DNA of 64,000 nt. It comes from Brassica napus. Taxonomy: Eukaryota; Streptophyta; Magnoliopsida; Brassicales; Brassicaceae. The translations under genes and the position numbers were made by a program. Shown here one piece after another: positions 48,038 through 60,614 of this stretch. The stretch covers positions 12,919,726 to 12,983,725 of the forward strand of contig NC_063448.1 of NCBI RefSeq assembly GCF_020379485.1, in the 5' to 3' direction. Each line of letters opens with the position of its first letter. Positions within the stretch are counted from its first letter, which is position 1. The notes under the pieces are model-generated. The model worked only from the letters and a program-made list of their open reading frames with translations. It was not told where the DNA came from and did not search any database.

Positions 48038-48185
48038 TGTTAAGATATACTCTCAATCCCCTTGATTGATACAACATTAACTACTCTGTAAATGCACAAT
48101 ATATTATTTCCTTATGTTCTGCCTCTCGATCATGTATATATGTCTATGTTCAGTCTATCAATAAGATCATCTTCCATATTCAACA
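48038..48185 (+). repeat. Copia-2 5' LTR (148 bp)
   Basis: Begins TGTTAAGATATACTC and ends CATATTCAACA (TG...CA). It differs from the 3' LTR by two substitutions near 48112-48119 and a one-base indel near 48125. It would contain promoter and R region; TATA-like ATGTATATATG is at about 48132. Confidence 0.95.
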
Positions 48186-48197
48186 TGGTATCAGAGC
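48186..48197 (+). other. Copia-2 primer binding site
   Basis: TGGTATCAGAGC directly after the 5' LTR, complementary to initiator tRNA-Met. A second perfect copy lies at 48429-48440. Confidence 0.92.
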
Positions 48198-48299
48198 CCG
48201 ATCGACGCAGTCCAACCCGATCCACATCGATCCGGCCCAAAGTTGGCCCTCGATCCTTGCCCAAACATTCCAAGATTGACGCTTAAAGAACCATCATCT

Positions 48300-48460
48300 C
48301 GAGGGGGCGTATTAGGGACAAAGGTCCCACATCGGTAGTTGGAAGGGATCTTTAGTAATATATAAGATAGATGGACCACGCCACTTATCACCAATTGGTT
48401 TTAGGTTGGAAGCCCATCTAGCTTAACATGGTATCAGAGCATGTTAAGCTAGATGGGCTT
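48300..48460 (+). repeat. Copia-2 leader: LTR-like insertion and hairpin with second primer site
   Basis: After GAGGGGGCGTATTAGGGAC (polypurine-like, near 48301) comes a stretch with GGTCCCACATCGG, a word common in plant LTRs, ending CTTAACA and a second TGGTATCAGAGC (48429-48440). This looks like the 3' end and LTR tail of another Copia or TRIM carried inside the leader. Bases 48410-48430 and 48440-48460 are perfect inverted 21-mers with a 9-base loop (48431-48439), so the second primer site spans the end of one arm, the loop and the first base of the other arm. Confidence 0.8.
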
Positions 48461-48599
48461 AACATGCTCCTTTCCCTAATCAGCATTGACTCCTTGACCT
48501 AAATTTTTTTTTCTTTCTGCGCCTCCATCTTCTTCTCTTTTTCCCTCCCGCTCCTTTCTCTGTATCTCTGTTTCTTCATTCTTGATTCTCTGAGACATC

Positions 48600-51500
48600 A
48601 TGAACACTGAAAGCTCTGCATCCGTTGAACAGACCTCTGTTTTCAATGTTCGAAACCCTCAAAGTACGTTGCTCTCGGTGAACATGTCGAGTGTCACCAA
48701 ACTCACCAACGTCAACTATCTTATGTGGAGTAAGCAAGTCACGGCTTTACTCGAAGGTCATGAACTACATTCGTTCCTTACTGACACTGATCAAGCTCCT
48801 CCACAAATGATCACCGTGGAAGGCTAAGCTACGCCGAACCCTGCCTTCGCTGCCTGGAGACGTCAAGATCGCCTCCTGTTCAGCGCCATGATCGGAGCCA
48901 TCTCCCTTCCGGTTCAATCCATCGTCTCCAGCGCCACAACTTCAGCTGAGATCTGGAGCCTCCTCGCTACTGCCTTTGGAAATCCGACACGAGGTCACAT
49001 TCGCCAGCCCAAACATCAAATCAAAAGTTGTACCAAGGGCACCAAAACCATCTCAGAATACCTGCGCATCATCAAAGCCAAGGTTGACGATTTGGCTCTG
49101 CTTGGGAAACCGATGGATCCTGAAGATCTAACAGAACAAATCCTCGCTGGACTCGGTGAAGAGTACAAGCCTGAGATTGATGCCATTAATAGCAGAGATC
49201 AACCCATCTCCTTCGCTGAGCTACATAAGCGGTTACTTAACCGCGAAGCTATGCTTCTAAGCACGGAAACTCCTCAAGCAACACCTATCGTGGCTAATGC
49301 AACTGATACTCGATCATGGAGATCCAACAACAACCAGCAAGGACGTAGCAATCAAAATTCTCGTCCCCACAACAACAACAACAATCGCCAGTACCAAAAC
49401 AATCAACAACGTGGAGGAAGAGGACAGTATCAAGGTCGGTGACAAGCGTGTGGTGTTCATGGCCATAGTGCCAAGTTTTGCCCTGAGTTTAGTATTGTAC
49501 GTGGGTCTCAAGCAACTCAACAATGGCAATCCTCTCCCAACCCACAGCAGTGGCAGCCAAGAGCTAATCCAGCAATGCTTTCCGACTCCTCAACTTGGCT
49601 GCTGGACTCCGGAGCCTCACACCACATGACCTCTGATCTCGGCAATCTCTCTCTCCACGCACCTTACAATGGCAGTGACGATGTGATGCTTGGAGACGGC
49701 TCGGGTCTCCAGATATCACACACCGGTTCTTTCTCTATTCCCACTTACACTCGTCCCTTCTTTATTAACAAAGTTCTATGTGTTCCTTCACTTGCAAAAA
49801 ATCTCATATCTGTTTTTCAACTTTGCTCAACTAACGGCGTTTCTGTGACCTTTACTCCAACTTATTATCAGGTGAGAGACCTCCAAACGGGAACCCGTTG
49901 GGTGGAAGTCAAGCCTAAAGATGGAACATACGAGTGGCCAACTCCGAGTTCCTCACATCGTCCATCTCTTGCGTTTGCTTCCACCATCAAAACCACTCTC
50001 TCAGATTGGCATTCTCGTTTAGGCCATCCGGCTGTTCCTATCTTAAAACATATTGTTTCTGCTTTTCATTTACCAGTTTCATCAAACGCTTTATTAGACA
50101 AGCCTTGCAATGCTTGTTCTATCAATAAGATGCACAAGTTACCGTTTTCTACTTCAACTTTGCAATCTAATCATCCTCTTGATATTGTTTTTTCTGATGT
50201 GTGGACTTCACCAATAATTTCAGTAGATGGTTTCAAATATTATGTTATCTTCGTGGATCATTTCACAAGATACACATGGATTTATCCATTGAAACAAAAG
50301 TCTCAAGTTTTTGAAGTTTTTTCAAAATTTCGATCTCTAGTTGAAAATCGATTTCAGTTCAAACTTAAGACCTTGTACACTGACAATGGTGGTGAGTACA
50401 TTGGTCTTTCGAGTTTTCTAGCTAGTCATGGGATTTCTCATTTTACAACTCCACCTCACACCCCTGAGCACAATGGACTAGCTGAGCGACGCCACAGACA
50501 TATAGTCGAAACAGGCTTAGCTCTACTGTCTCATGCTTCAATGCCTCGGTCATATTGGACTTATGCATTTGCAGCTGCAGTATACTTAATTAACCGTATG
50601 CCTACACCTCTACTTCAACTCAGGTCGCCATTTCAAATTCTGTTTTCTAAGACTCCAAACTTTAAAAAATTAAAAGTTTTTGGCTGCTTGTGTTTCCCCT
50701 GGCTCAGGCCATATGCATCTAACAAACTTGATGCTCGCTCAACACCTTGTGTGTTCTTAGGATACTCTATTACACAGAGCGCTTATTTTTGTCTTGATCG
50801 TACTAACTCGAGGATTTATACCTCACGTCATGTGTTGTTTCATGAAAATGTTTTTCCCTTTAGTGTTGCAGGAAATCTCACATCAAATGGGCCAGCACAA
50901 GTAGAGGAGACACCTGCTAGGCCGTCAACCGTAACGCCTACTCAGAGATATCAACCACCAGTGCAGTCAACACAACCCATCCCTGCTCCAGCAACTACCA
51001 ATCCAGTTCCTTCTCCTACTGCAGTACCTGATGCGATTTCTCCTACTACAATACCTTCAACAACAACTGTTGCAGCGACTTCAGCGACTCAACAAACTGA
51101 AGCACCACAACAACCTGCAGCACCACAACAGCCACCCCCACGCATAAGCACTAGAACCCGCAAGCCTGTTAACAAGCTCAACCTTCACGCCACTGTCCAA
51201 CAGCCAACGGAGACAATACCTACATCAGTTGCACAAGCTCTCAAAGATCCTCGGTGGAGAGCTGCAATGCAGGCTGAGATAGATTCTTTATTTCGAAATA
51301 AAACTTATACTCTGGTCACTCCTGAAATGGCTTCTAATATTGTTGGATGCAGGTGGATCTTCACAATTAAAAGACTACCAAATGGAGCGGTTGACAGATT
51401 CAAAGTGCGTCTTGTAGCTAAGGGGTTTCATCAAAGGCCGGGAATCGATTTCCATGACACTTTCAGTCCAGTTGTAAAGCCTGCAACAATCAGACAAGTT

Positions 51501-52751
51501 CTTAGTATTGCTGTCTCACGCCAGTGGCCTCTTCGACAACTGGATATCAACAATGCCTTTTTGCAAGGCAAGCTTGAGGATGATGTGTTCATGACTCAAC
51601 CACCGGGTTTCAAAGATCCATCAAACCCCACGGCGGTGTGTAAACTACACAAAGCAATATATGGGCTCAAGCAAGCTCCCAGGGCTTGGTACAATGAGCT
51701 CAAGACATTTCTCCTTCAGTCCGGGTTCAAAAATTCATTAGCTGATGCATCTCTCTTTGTCTACAATCACAATAACATCATCCTCTACATGCTCGTCTAC
51801 TTTGACGACTTGATCATCACAGGAAGCCACACTGATATCCTAAATAAATTCATTCAATCTCTCTCTGCTCGTTTCTCTCTTAAAGACTTTGGTTTACTAT
51901 CTTATTTTTTAGGCATGGAAGTTCAACGTAACTCACAAGGCCTGTACCTAACACAAACTCGTTATATTGCAGATCTTCTTCACAAGACAAAGATGTCGGA
52001 TGCGAAGCCGATGCCTACCCCAATGTGCTCCTCAACGACACTAACACTTCAGAGTGGTGACCCACTACCATCAGGAACAGAGTATCGGGCCATCATTGGA
52101 AGTCTCCAATATTTATCACTCACCCGACCAGACATTGCCTACGCCGTCAACAAACTCTCACAGTTCATGCACCTTCCCCGCACTGACCATTGGGCCGCTG
52201 CAAAGCGGATACTGCGTTACTTGGCAGGCACTCCACACAAAGGCATATTCTTCTCATCACAAAACATACCATCTCTCCACGCATTCACCGATGCCAACTG
52301 GGCAGGGAATCGAGATGACTATACATCAACAGGAGCCTACATTGTCTACTTCGGCAAACACCCAATTGCGTGGTCTTCCAAGAAACAAACAGGTGTGGCT
52401 CGGTCATCTACTGAAGCCGAATACCGATCGATCGCCTCCACGACAGCTGAGGTATGCTGGACGTTATCCCTACTCCGTGAACTAGGGATCAAGTTGACTT
52501 CCACTCCAACCATTTACTCAGACAACAAAGGAGCTACATACTTAAGTGCAAATCCTGTCTTCCACTCTCGGATGAAGCACTTAGCTCTAGATTATCACTT
52601 CGTTCGTCAACAAGTACAGTCCGGCTTTGTTCGAGTTACACATGTCTCATCAAACGATCAGTTGGCTGATATCATGACGAAGCCTCTCTCCCGCGCTCGC
52701 TTCAACAGTATGACTATCAAGATTGGACTCACCAACGGTGCTCCATCTTGA
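48600..52751 (+). pseudogene. Copia-2 gag-pol polyprotein with two stops
   Basis: One frame of 1384 codons including the stops, from ATG 48600 to TGA 52749-52751, broken only by TAA at 48825-48827 and TGA at 49440-49442. The second stop sits where Copia-1 has the first Cys of the CCHC knuckle (QACG...H...C follows). Downstream 49443-52751 is fully open: protease LLDSGASHHM, integrase with HTPEHNGLAERRHRH, a Thr/Pro/Gln-rich linker, RT with YFDDLIITG, RNase H with DANWAGN and HLALDYHFVRQ. Homologous to Copia-1 along its length. Both stops fall in gag, so protease, integrase and RT would not be translated from the normal start. Confidence 0.93.
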
Positions 52752-52758
52752 GGGGGCA
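52749..52758 (+). other. Copia-2 polypurine tract
   Basis: TGAGGGGGCA immediately before the 3' LTR; it overlaps the polyprotein stop codon. It primes plus-strand DNA synthesis in LTR elements. Confidence 0.8.
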
Positions 52759-52905
52759 TGTTAAGATATACTCTCAATCCCCTTGATTGATACAACATTA
52801 ACTACTCTGTAAATGCACAATATATTATTTTCTTATGCTCTGCTCTCGATCATGTATATATGTCTATGTTCAGTCTATCAATAAGATCATCTTCCATATT
52901 CAACA
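52759..52905 (+). repeat. Copia-2 3' LTR (147 bp)
   Basis: Same ends as the 5' LTR (TGTTAAGATATACTC to ATATTCAACA). TACAC target duplication follows at 52906-52910, and the WAK frame resumes with AACCGGTCAAGGGG. Confidence 0.95.
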
Positions 52906-55685
52906 TACACAACCGGTCAAGGGGCAACTTCAACCTCACGAAGGTTGCCAAACTAGATGTGGTGAGGTTGAAATCAAGTATCCTTTTGGCATTTCAGGTT
53001 GTTACTATCCTGGAGATGATAGTTTCAATATCACCTGTAAGGAAGATAGGCCATACGTGTTAGGCCACATTGAAGTGACAAACTTTACTCACAGCAGCCA
53101 GCTACAAGTTCTGCTTAACCGATCCTCTTATTGCGACGACGGGCAAGGAAAGAAAAACATATCCGTTGACAGCAATTATGATCTGGGTAATTTATCCATT
53201 TCCACCAAAAACAAGCTAACTTTAGTAGGATGCAATGCTTTGGCACTGCTGGCCACTTCTGGAGATAAACCATACGCAACTGTATGCATATCAGCATGCG
53301 AATCTCAACCAGCGGCAGATGCAGAATGTGACGGTGAAGGTTGCTGCACAACAGATATCTTTGACGAATGGGATAACAATTTTGTCGAAATTGGATCAAC
53401 TCGCTTGCAATTGCCGAACCAGGCTTCAGTGCATCATTTTAATCCTTGCGTCTACGCCTTTCTTATCGAAGACGGTAAGTTTAACTTCTCTCCTTCCCAT
53501 GATCTTATGAATCTGCGGAATAAGACGACGTTCCCTGTGTTACTGGATTGGTCTATTGGAAACCAGAGCTGCCAGAAAGTTGGAAACACAAACATATGCG
53601 GCGAGAACAGCGTATGTGTCAACTCTACTAATAGAAGAACAGCGTATGTGCCAACATCTTATATGCAAATGTAAAGATGGTTACGAAGGGAACCCATACC
53701 TTTCAAATGAACACGGTTGCCAAGGTACTAATTAAGTAGTACTATTTTCTTTCAGATTCAAAATATAAGATGTTTTAAACTGTATTTGATGATTCAAATT
53801 AAGGAGTATTAAATTTATATTATTAAACAGCAACTTATTGAGTCAAAACATAAGGAGTACTAATTTCTTTGAAAGATAAAGGAGTATTAATTTCTTTTGA
53901 TTATTAATTTGTTTTCCTCATACATTTCTTGTTGCGTTTTTGGCATATTTTTCTTTTGGGGGCAGATTTCAACGAGTGTGCTACTGGTAGACATAACTGT
54001 TCAGATCACAGCACATGTAAAGACAAGGTTGGCGGCTTCGAATGTGAGTGCCATTTTGGTTACCACTTCGATACCACCACTAAGAGTTGCAAGCTAGATA
54101 CCACCACTATGAATGGCAAGGGCAAGCGCAAGGGTATAGACTTTAGATGGCCTATGATTCTTCTTGGTAAGCTTTCCTCACTTTGTTTTTTAAGTTTTTA
54201 TGCTTGCAGCTCATAATCATCCTGCTTAGATGGGCTATGATTAACTCACTCCTGTGATGTGTGTGATCAGGAAACGCCATTGGCTTGTTGTTCATCCTGC
54301 TTGGCCTTAGCTGTATGCAACAGAAAATAAAGCACCGGAAAGACACACTCCGACAAAAATTCTTCGAGCAAAACGGCGGTGGCTTGTTGGTACAGCGACT
54401 CTCAGGAGCAGGGGCATCAAACGTCGATTTCAAAATATTTACTGAGGAAGGAATGAAGGAAGCAACTAATAGTTATGAAGAAGGCAGAATCTTGGGACAG
54501 GGAGGCCAAGGAACAGTTTACAAAGGGATATTGCCAGACAACTCCGTAGTTGCTATAAAGAAAGCTCGGCTTGGTGGAGACCGTAGCCAAGTAGAGCAGT
54601 TCATCTGCGAGGTGCTGGTGCTTTTACAAATCAACCATAGGAACGTTGTCAAGCTCTTGGGATGCTGTCTAGAGACTGAAGTTCCCTTGCTCGTCTATGA
54701 GTTCGTATCTAATGGCACCCTTTTTGATCACTTGCATGGTTCCATGTTTGATTATTCTCTTACATGGGAACACCGCCTGAGGATAGCTGTGGAAATTGCT
54801 GGAACTCTTGCATATCTTCACTCCTCTGCTTCTATATCCCAACCATCCACATCAAGACTGCTAATATTCTCCTGGATGAAAACTTAACTGCAAAGGTAGC
54901 TGACTTTGGTGCTTCAAAGCTGGTACCGATGGATAAAGAGCGGCTCACGACTATGGTACAAGGCACTATAGGTTACCTAGACCCGGAATATTTCACCACA
55001 GGGTTGCTGAACGAAAAGAGCGACGTTTACAGCTTTGGGGTAGTCATCATGGAACTGCTCTCAGGTCAAAAGGCATTGTGCTTTGAAAGGCCAGAGTACT
55101 CAAGACACCTGGTGGCTTACTTTTCTTGTGCCACCAAAGAGAATAGGTTGCATGAGATCATTGACAGCCAAGTAATGAACGAGTGTAATCATAGGGAGAT
55201 TAGGGAAGCTGCACTAATTGCTGTTGAGTGCACAAGAGTGATGGGAGAAGAAAGGCCAAGGATGAAAGAAGTAGCTGCAAAGCTTGAGGGCTTGAGAGTC
55301 ACAAAAACCAAACATCAGTGGTCGGATCGGTATAATGAGTCAGAGGTGAATGAGCACTTGATCTGTGTTGAAACCATATCAGGGCAAGGGGATACGAGTA
55401 GCACTGGTTATGATAGCATCAATAATGTAGCAAGGTTGCACAGTGAAGGTGGCCGTTGATATTTTATTAGTCCTTCTTTATTATGAACATTGTCATTTCT
55501 TTATTATTTTCTCTACTCTTTTGTCTGTTTACATTCATGAACATCTATGCTTTGACTGATTCTTGTATGTCCTCAATAGTCATGTTAATGGTTCTCCTGA
55601 ATATTATTCCAATACGAATCTGAGATACCACTATGGTTACAAAAGAAACACCAGAATTTTAAAGAAAATACACAAAAAATACAGA

Positions 55686-56230
55686 TTATTTGATGATGAT
55701 CACCGACCTACTTCTTAGTTTCTTCATCTTGTGGAGTTCATCAAAGATTCTGCTTGGATACGTTTGGTCAAGAGACGGAGGAGGACACATGGCCGTGATT
55801 TGCGTTCTCACAAAGCTTAGATCTTTGTTCATACCCATCAGAAACGCGTAAAGCGTCTCCTTCTCTCTCACCTCTATGTCTCGTTCCGACAACTGTAATG
55901 TAGTATCATACTCCGACAGCTCCATCCAAACACTCTTCAGTTTCCCGAAATATCTCGCCACCGAGTCACCATCTTGCCTCATCAAATCAATTCTCTGACG
56001 AAGCTGGCGGATCCTCAACGCGACGCTCGGGACGAACATCATGCGTAGATCCTCCCAAGCTTTATGTGCCGTGTCGGTGAAACGCACATAGTCTTTTAAG
56101 TTTTCGCTTATAGCGGAGAGGAAGGTTCTGGTATCACGAAGGTGCCGTTGACGAAGTCGGTTTTGCTCTTGCTTAGAAGGAATTGGAGAAAATGTCTTTT
56201 CCAGATGAAGTAGTTGTCGTCTGGTTGGCT
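55686..56230 (-). pseudogene. Copia gag fragment (family of the 16.9 kb piece)
   Basis: Minus-strand gag related to 16854-17303: DDNYFIWKRHFLQFL, then a deletion that removes the WNVCNARVKLW segment and shifts frame, then DYVRFTDTAHKAWEDLRMMF, LRIRQLRQRIDLMRQDGDS, ARYFGKLKSVWMELSEYD and YAFLMGMNKDLSFVRTQI. It extends further into gag than the other copies but ends near LRSRS. It lies 227 bases after the WAK beta-2 stop, on the opposite strand. Confidence 0.82.
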
Positions 56231-56266
56231 GTTTGATCCAAAAACAGTGTTTATGCTGGTGATATT

Positions 56267-56531
56267 TGTTGGAATCAATCAATAAAGAATCTAAAGACAA
56301 AAGATTAGATTCTTGAAGTTTAAGAGAAATCTTGAAAGAATCAAATGAGAAATGAACATCAAAAGAAGTTTATTGATCAAAGATTGTATTAAAAGAATGG
56401 TTTCTAGTGTAAAGTAATCTAAGAATCAATAAACCCTTAAGTGTTCTAAGTTAAAATGGAGAAGAGAAGATTCCTTGCTAAAGAGAGGTGTCTCTTTATT
56501 TATATAAGGAAGAAACTAGGGTTTCCTAACA
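56267..56531 (-). repeat. Probable LTR of the gag fragment
   Basis: Read on the minus strand it runs from TGTTAGGAAACCCTAG to GATTCCAACA (265 bp, TG...CA). It has a TATA-like TTATATAAATAAAG near its start and AATAAA near 56375. It sits just upstream of the gag fragment in the right orientation. No target duplication was found, and the usual primer site does not follow, so the assignment is tentative. Confidence 0.45.
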
Positions 56532-56558
56532 AATTGGGTCTAATTCATTGTCTTAATG

Positions 56559-57030
56559 CACTACAAGAAAACATCACCTTAACGAGGGCGGTTTTCCTCG
56601 TTATTTCGTCGTAAAAGAGGCTTTACGACGAAATAGCGAGGAAGCGCGTTTGCTCGTTACTCGTCCGTCGTAACACATATTTTCTCGCTAATTCGTCGTA
56701 ACTTAGCGAGGAATATATTTCGTCGTAAAGACGAAGTAGGGCGATTCGTCGTAAAGACCACGTCAATATTCCACGCAAAGACGTCGCTACAATTCCTCGT
56801 AAATACCTCGAAATGAGTTCCTCGTAACCTACACGTAAATACCTTGAAAGCGTTTCCTCGCAAAATACACGTAACAACCACGAAACGATTTCCTCGTAAA
56901 ATACTCGTAAACTTTTCCTCGTTATTTCCTCGCAAATGTTTCCTCGTAAAATAGTCGTTAATTGTTTCTCGTCATTTCCTCGTAAGGTTTCCACGTAAAG
57001 AGGTCGTACATTAGCTACGAATTTACTTCG
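56559..57030 (-). repeat. CACTA-2 terminus and subterminal repeats
   Basis: After the CACTACAAG tip, about 450 bp of short words in both orientations: TTTCGTCGTAAA, TTCCTCGTAAA, CTCGTTATTTCGTCG, CACGTAAA. This is the expected binding zone of the tnpA-like protein. The mirror copy in CACTA-1 is 24085-24536. Confidence 0.85.
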
Positions 57031-57189
57031 TTTTTATTATTTTTACAGAATTTAAAAATATAATTAAAAAATAATTAAAATTATTTAATTTAATAATAAA
57101 TTAAAATTTAAAATAAAAATAAATCAAAATGAAAATATTTTATATATAAATAAGTTTTGAATTTATATAATACAACAACCAAAAAAAAA

Positions 57190-59059
<1,870 letters not shown>

Positions 59060-59749
59060 TGCTACGAAATGGAGAGGAAGTAGAGAGGAAAGAAAGAGTG
59101 AGCGCTCGGGTGTATATATAAGATTACATATCGTCGCAAATTCCTCGTAAGTTTACGACGAAATAGCGAGCAGTTACAAAGGCCCGTCTTTTTTTTTACG
59201 AGGAAATTGCGAGGAATCACAAAGGCCCGTGTTTTTTTATACGAGGTATTAACGACGATTTACCTTACGAGGAATTAACGAGGCTTGCTTTCCTATAAAT
59301 ATACCCACAACTCTCACTCTCAAACCACACACAAACTCCCAAATCACACCTTATCTCAAATCACAATCCTCAAAAAAATCCTATTCAAATTATAAATATT
59401 TGAAAAAAATAGGAAAAGGAGAAGATATTAGAATTCATGTGGGCGAGACTTACGTATTATAATTGCTGGAAGTCTTGCCACATGTTAATCTGGTATTTCT
59501 CTCATTTTCCTTTTTTTTTCAAGTTTGTACACTACGAGATATTTACGACGATTTGTACTTACGTGGAATTAACGGGTTTATGTATAAATCCGTTTACGTG
59601 GTCTTTACGACGATTTCTGTTTACGTGGAATTAACGAGTGTTTTGTTTAAATCATTTTACGTGGTAGTTAAGACGATTTCATCCTACGAGGACTTTACGA
59701 CGATTTGTGCTTACGTGGAATTAACGAGTGTTATGTTTAAATCCCTAGA

Positions 59750-59852
59750 ATCCGAAACCCGAAACCCGAAACCCAAACCCGAAACCCCATACCCGAAACC
59801 CCAAACTCCAACCCCCAAACCCGAAACCCGAAACCCGAAACCCAAACCCCCA
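59750..59852 (-). repeat. Telomere-like heptamer array (CACTA-2, short)
   Basis: About 100 bp of CCCGAAA/CCCCAAA units on the plus strand, equivalent to array B of CACTA-1 but shorter. Confidence 0.88.
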
Positions 59853-59939
59853 TCTTTAATTTTCTACTTCATATATTCCAAACCCCATATTTAATTTTAA
59901 GTTTCGTCGTTATTTTTAACGAGTGTTATGGTTAAATCC

Positions 59940-60145
59940 CTAGAACCCGAAACCCGAAACTCGAAACCCGAAACCCGAAATCCAAAACCCGAAACCCCAA
60001 ACCCCGAACACCTAAACCCGAAACCCCAAACCCGAAACCAAAAACCCGAAACCCGAAACCCGAAATCCAAAACCCGGAACCCCAAAACCCGAAACCCCAA
60101 ACCCCAAACCCGAAACCCGAAACCCCAAACCCCCCAAACCCCATA
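59940..60145 (-). repeat. Telomere-like heptamer array (CACTA-2, long)
   Basis: About 205 bp of CCCGAAA/CCCCAAA/CCAAAAC units, equivalent to array A of CACTA-1 (about 375 bp). The two elements therefore differ by about 170 bp here while the flanking genes are nearly identical. A very short third run is at 60414-60436. Confidence 0.88.
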
Positions 60146-60614
60146 TTCCTTATTTTCTACTTCATATATTCCAAACCCCATATTTATTTTTAGGTTTCGT
60201 CGTTATTTCCTCGTTGTATTACGTTATATTTACGACGATTTCATCCTACGTGGTTTTTACGACGAATTCATCCTACGTGGTATTTACGACGATTTAGTCC
60301 TACGTGGAATTAACGAGTCCTTCGTCGTTATTTACTCGTTGGAATACGAGGACTTAACGACGATTTAAGCTTACGTGGAATTAACGAGTGTTATGTTTAA
60401 ATCCCTAGAATCCAAAACCCGAAACCCCAAACCCCATATTCCTTATTTTCTACTTCATATATTTCAAACCCCATCTTTATTTCCATTCCAAACCACAATT
60501 CCCACATTTGCTTATTCATAAAACAAACTCCCACATTACCTTATTCATAAAACAAACCCCACATTATCTTATTCATAAAACAAACTCCCTCATCTTATTC
60601 ATAAAACAAATACA

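Larger units (their letters stand above)
48038..52905 (+). mobile_element. Copia-2, complete LTR retrotransposon
   Basis: 4868 bp with two LTRs, primer binding site, polyprotein, polypurine tract and perfect 5-bp target duplications, inserted in exon 1 of WAK beta-2 in the same orientation. The LTRs differ at about three positions in 148, so the insertion is fairly recent but not brand-new. The leader carries an extra LTR-like stretch and a hairpin; the polyprotein has two stops, so mobility would need proteins from relatives such as Copia-1. Confidence 0.95.
47983..55459 (+). pseudogene. WAK: WAK beta-2 pseudogene, interrupted by Copia-2
   Basis: Exon 1 is 47983-48037 plus 52911-53723 with Copia-2 between; exon 2 (EGF-Ca, DFNECATGRHNCSDH) is 53966-54166; exon 3 (TM and kinase) is 54271-55459. 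Across the insertion the reading frame joins cleanly (TYT then QPVKGQ). Other lesions: an 18-base imperfect tandem duplication near 53636 (AACAGCGTATGTG repeated) leads to a stop at 53672-53674; and in the kinase a one-base gain plus a 6-base loss at the catalytic loop (about 54831-54853) removes the Arg-Asp of HRD and shifts the frame. Glycine loop, VAIKK, DFG and YLDPEY remain. Even without Copia-2 it could not make an active kinase. Confidence 0.93.
59130..60614 (-). repeat. CACTA-2 inter-genic spacer with modular repeats
   Basis: Mirror of 20276-22066. Contains CGTCGTAAA, CCTCGTAA and TTACGTGGAATTAACGAG words (59130-59290, 59550-59740, 60190-60400) and heptamer arrays. A short direct repeat TTATTCATAAAACAAAC occurs four times at 60511-60609 beside the TNP2 stop. 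Confidence 0.85.

Noticed and set aside
49440..49442. Programmed stop-codon readthrough between gag and pol of Copia-2
   Set aside because: The TGA replaces the first Cys of the zinc knuckle that Copia-1 keeps, and another stop lies upstream at 48825; ordinary nonsense mutations explain both.
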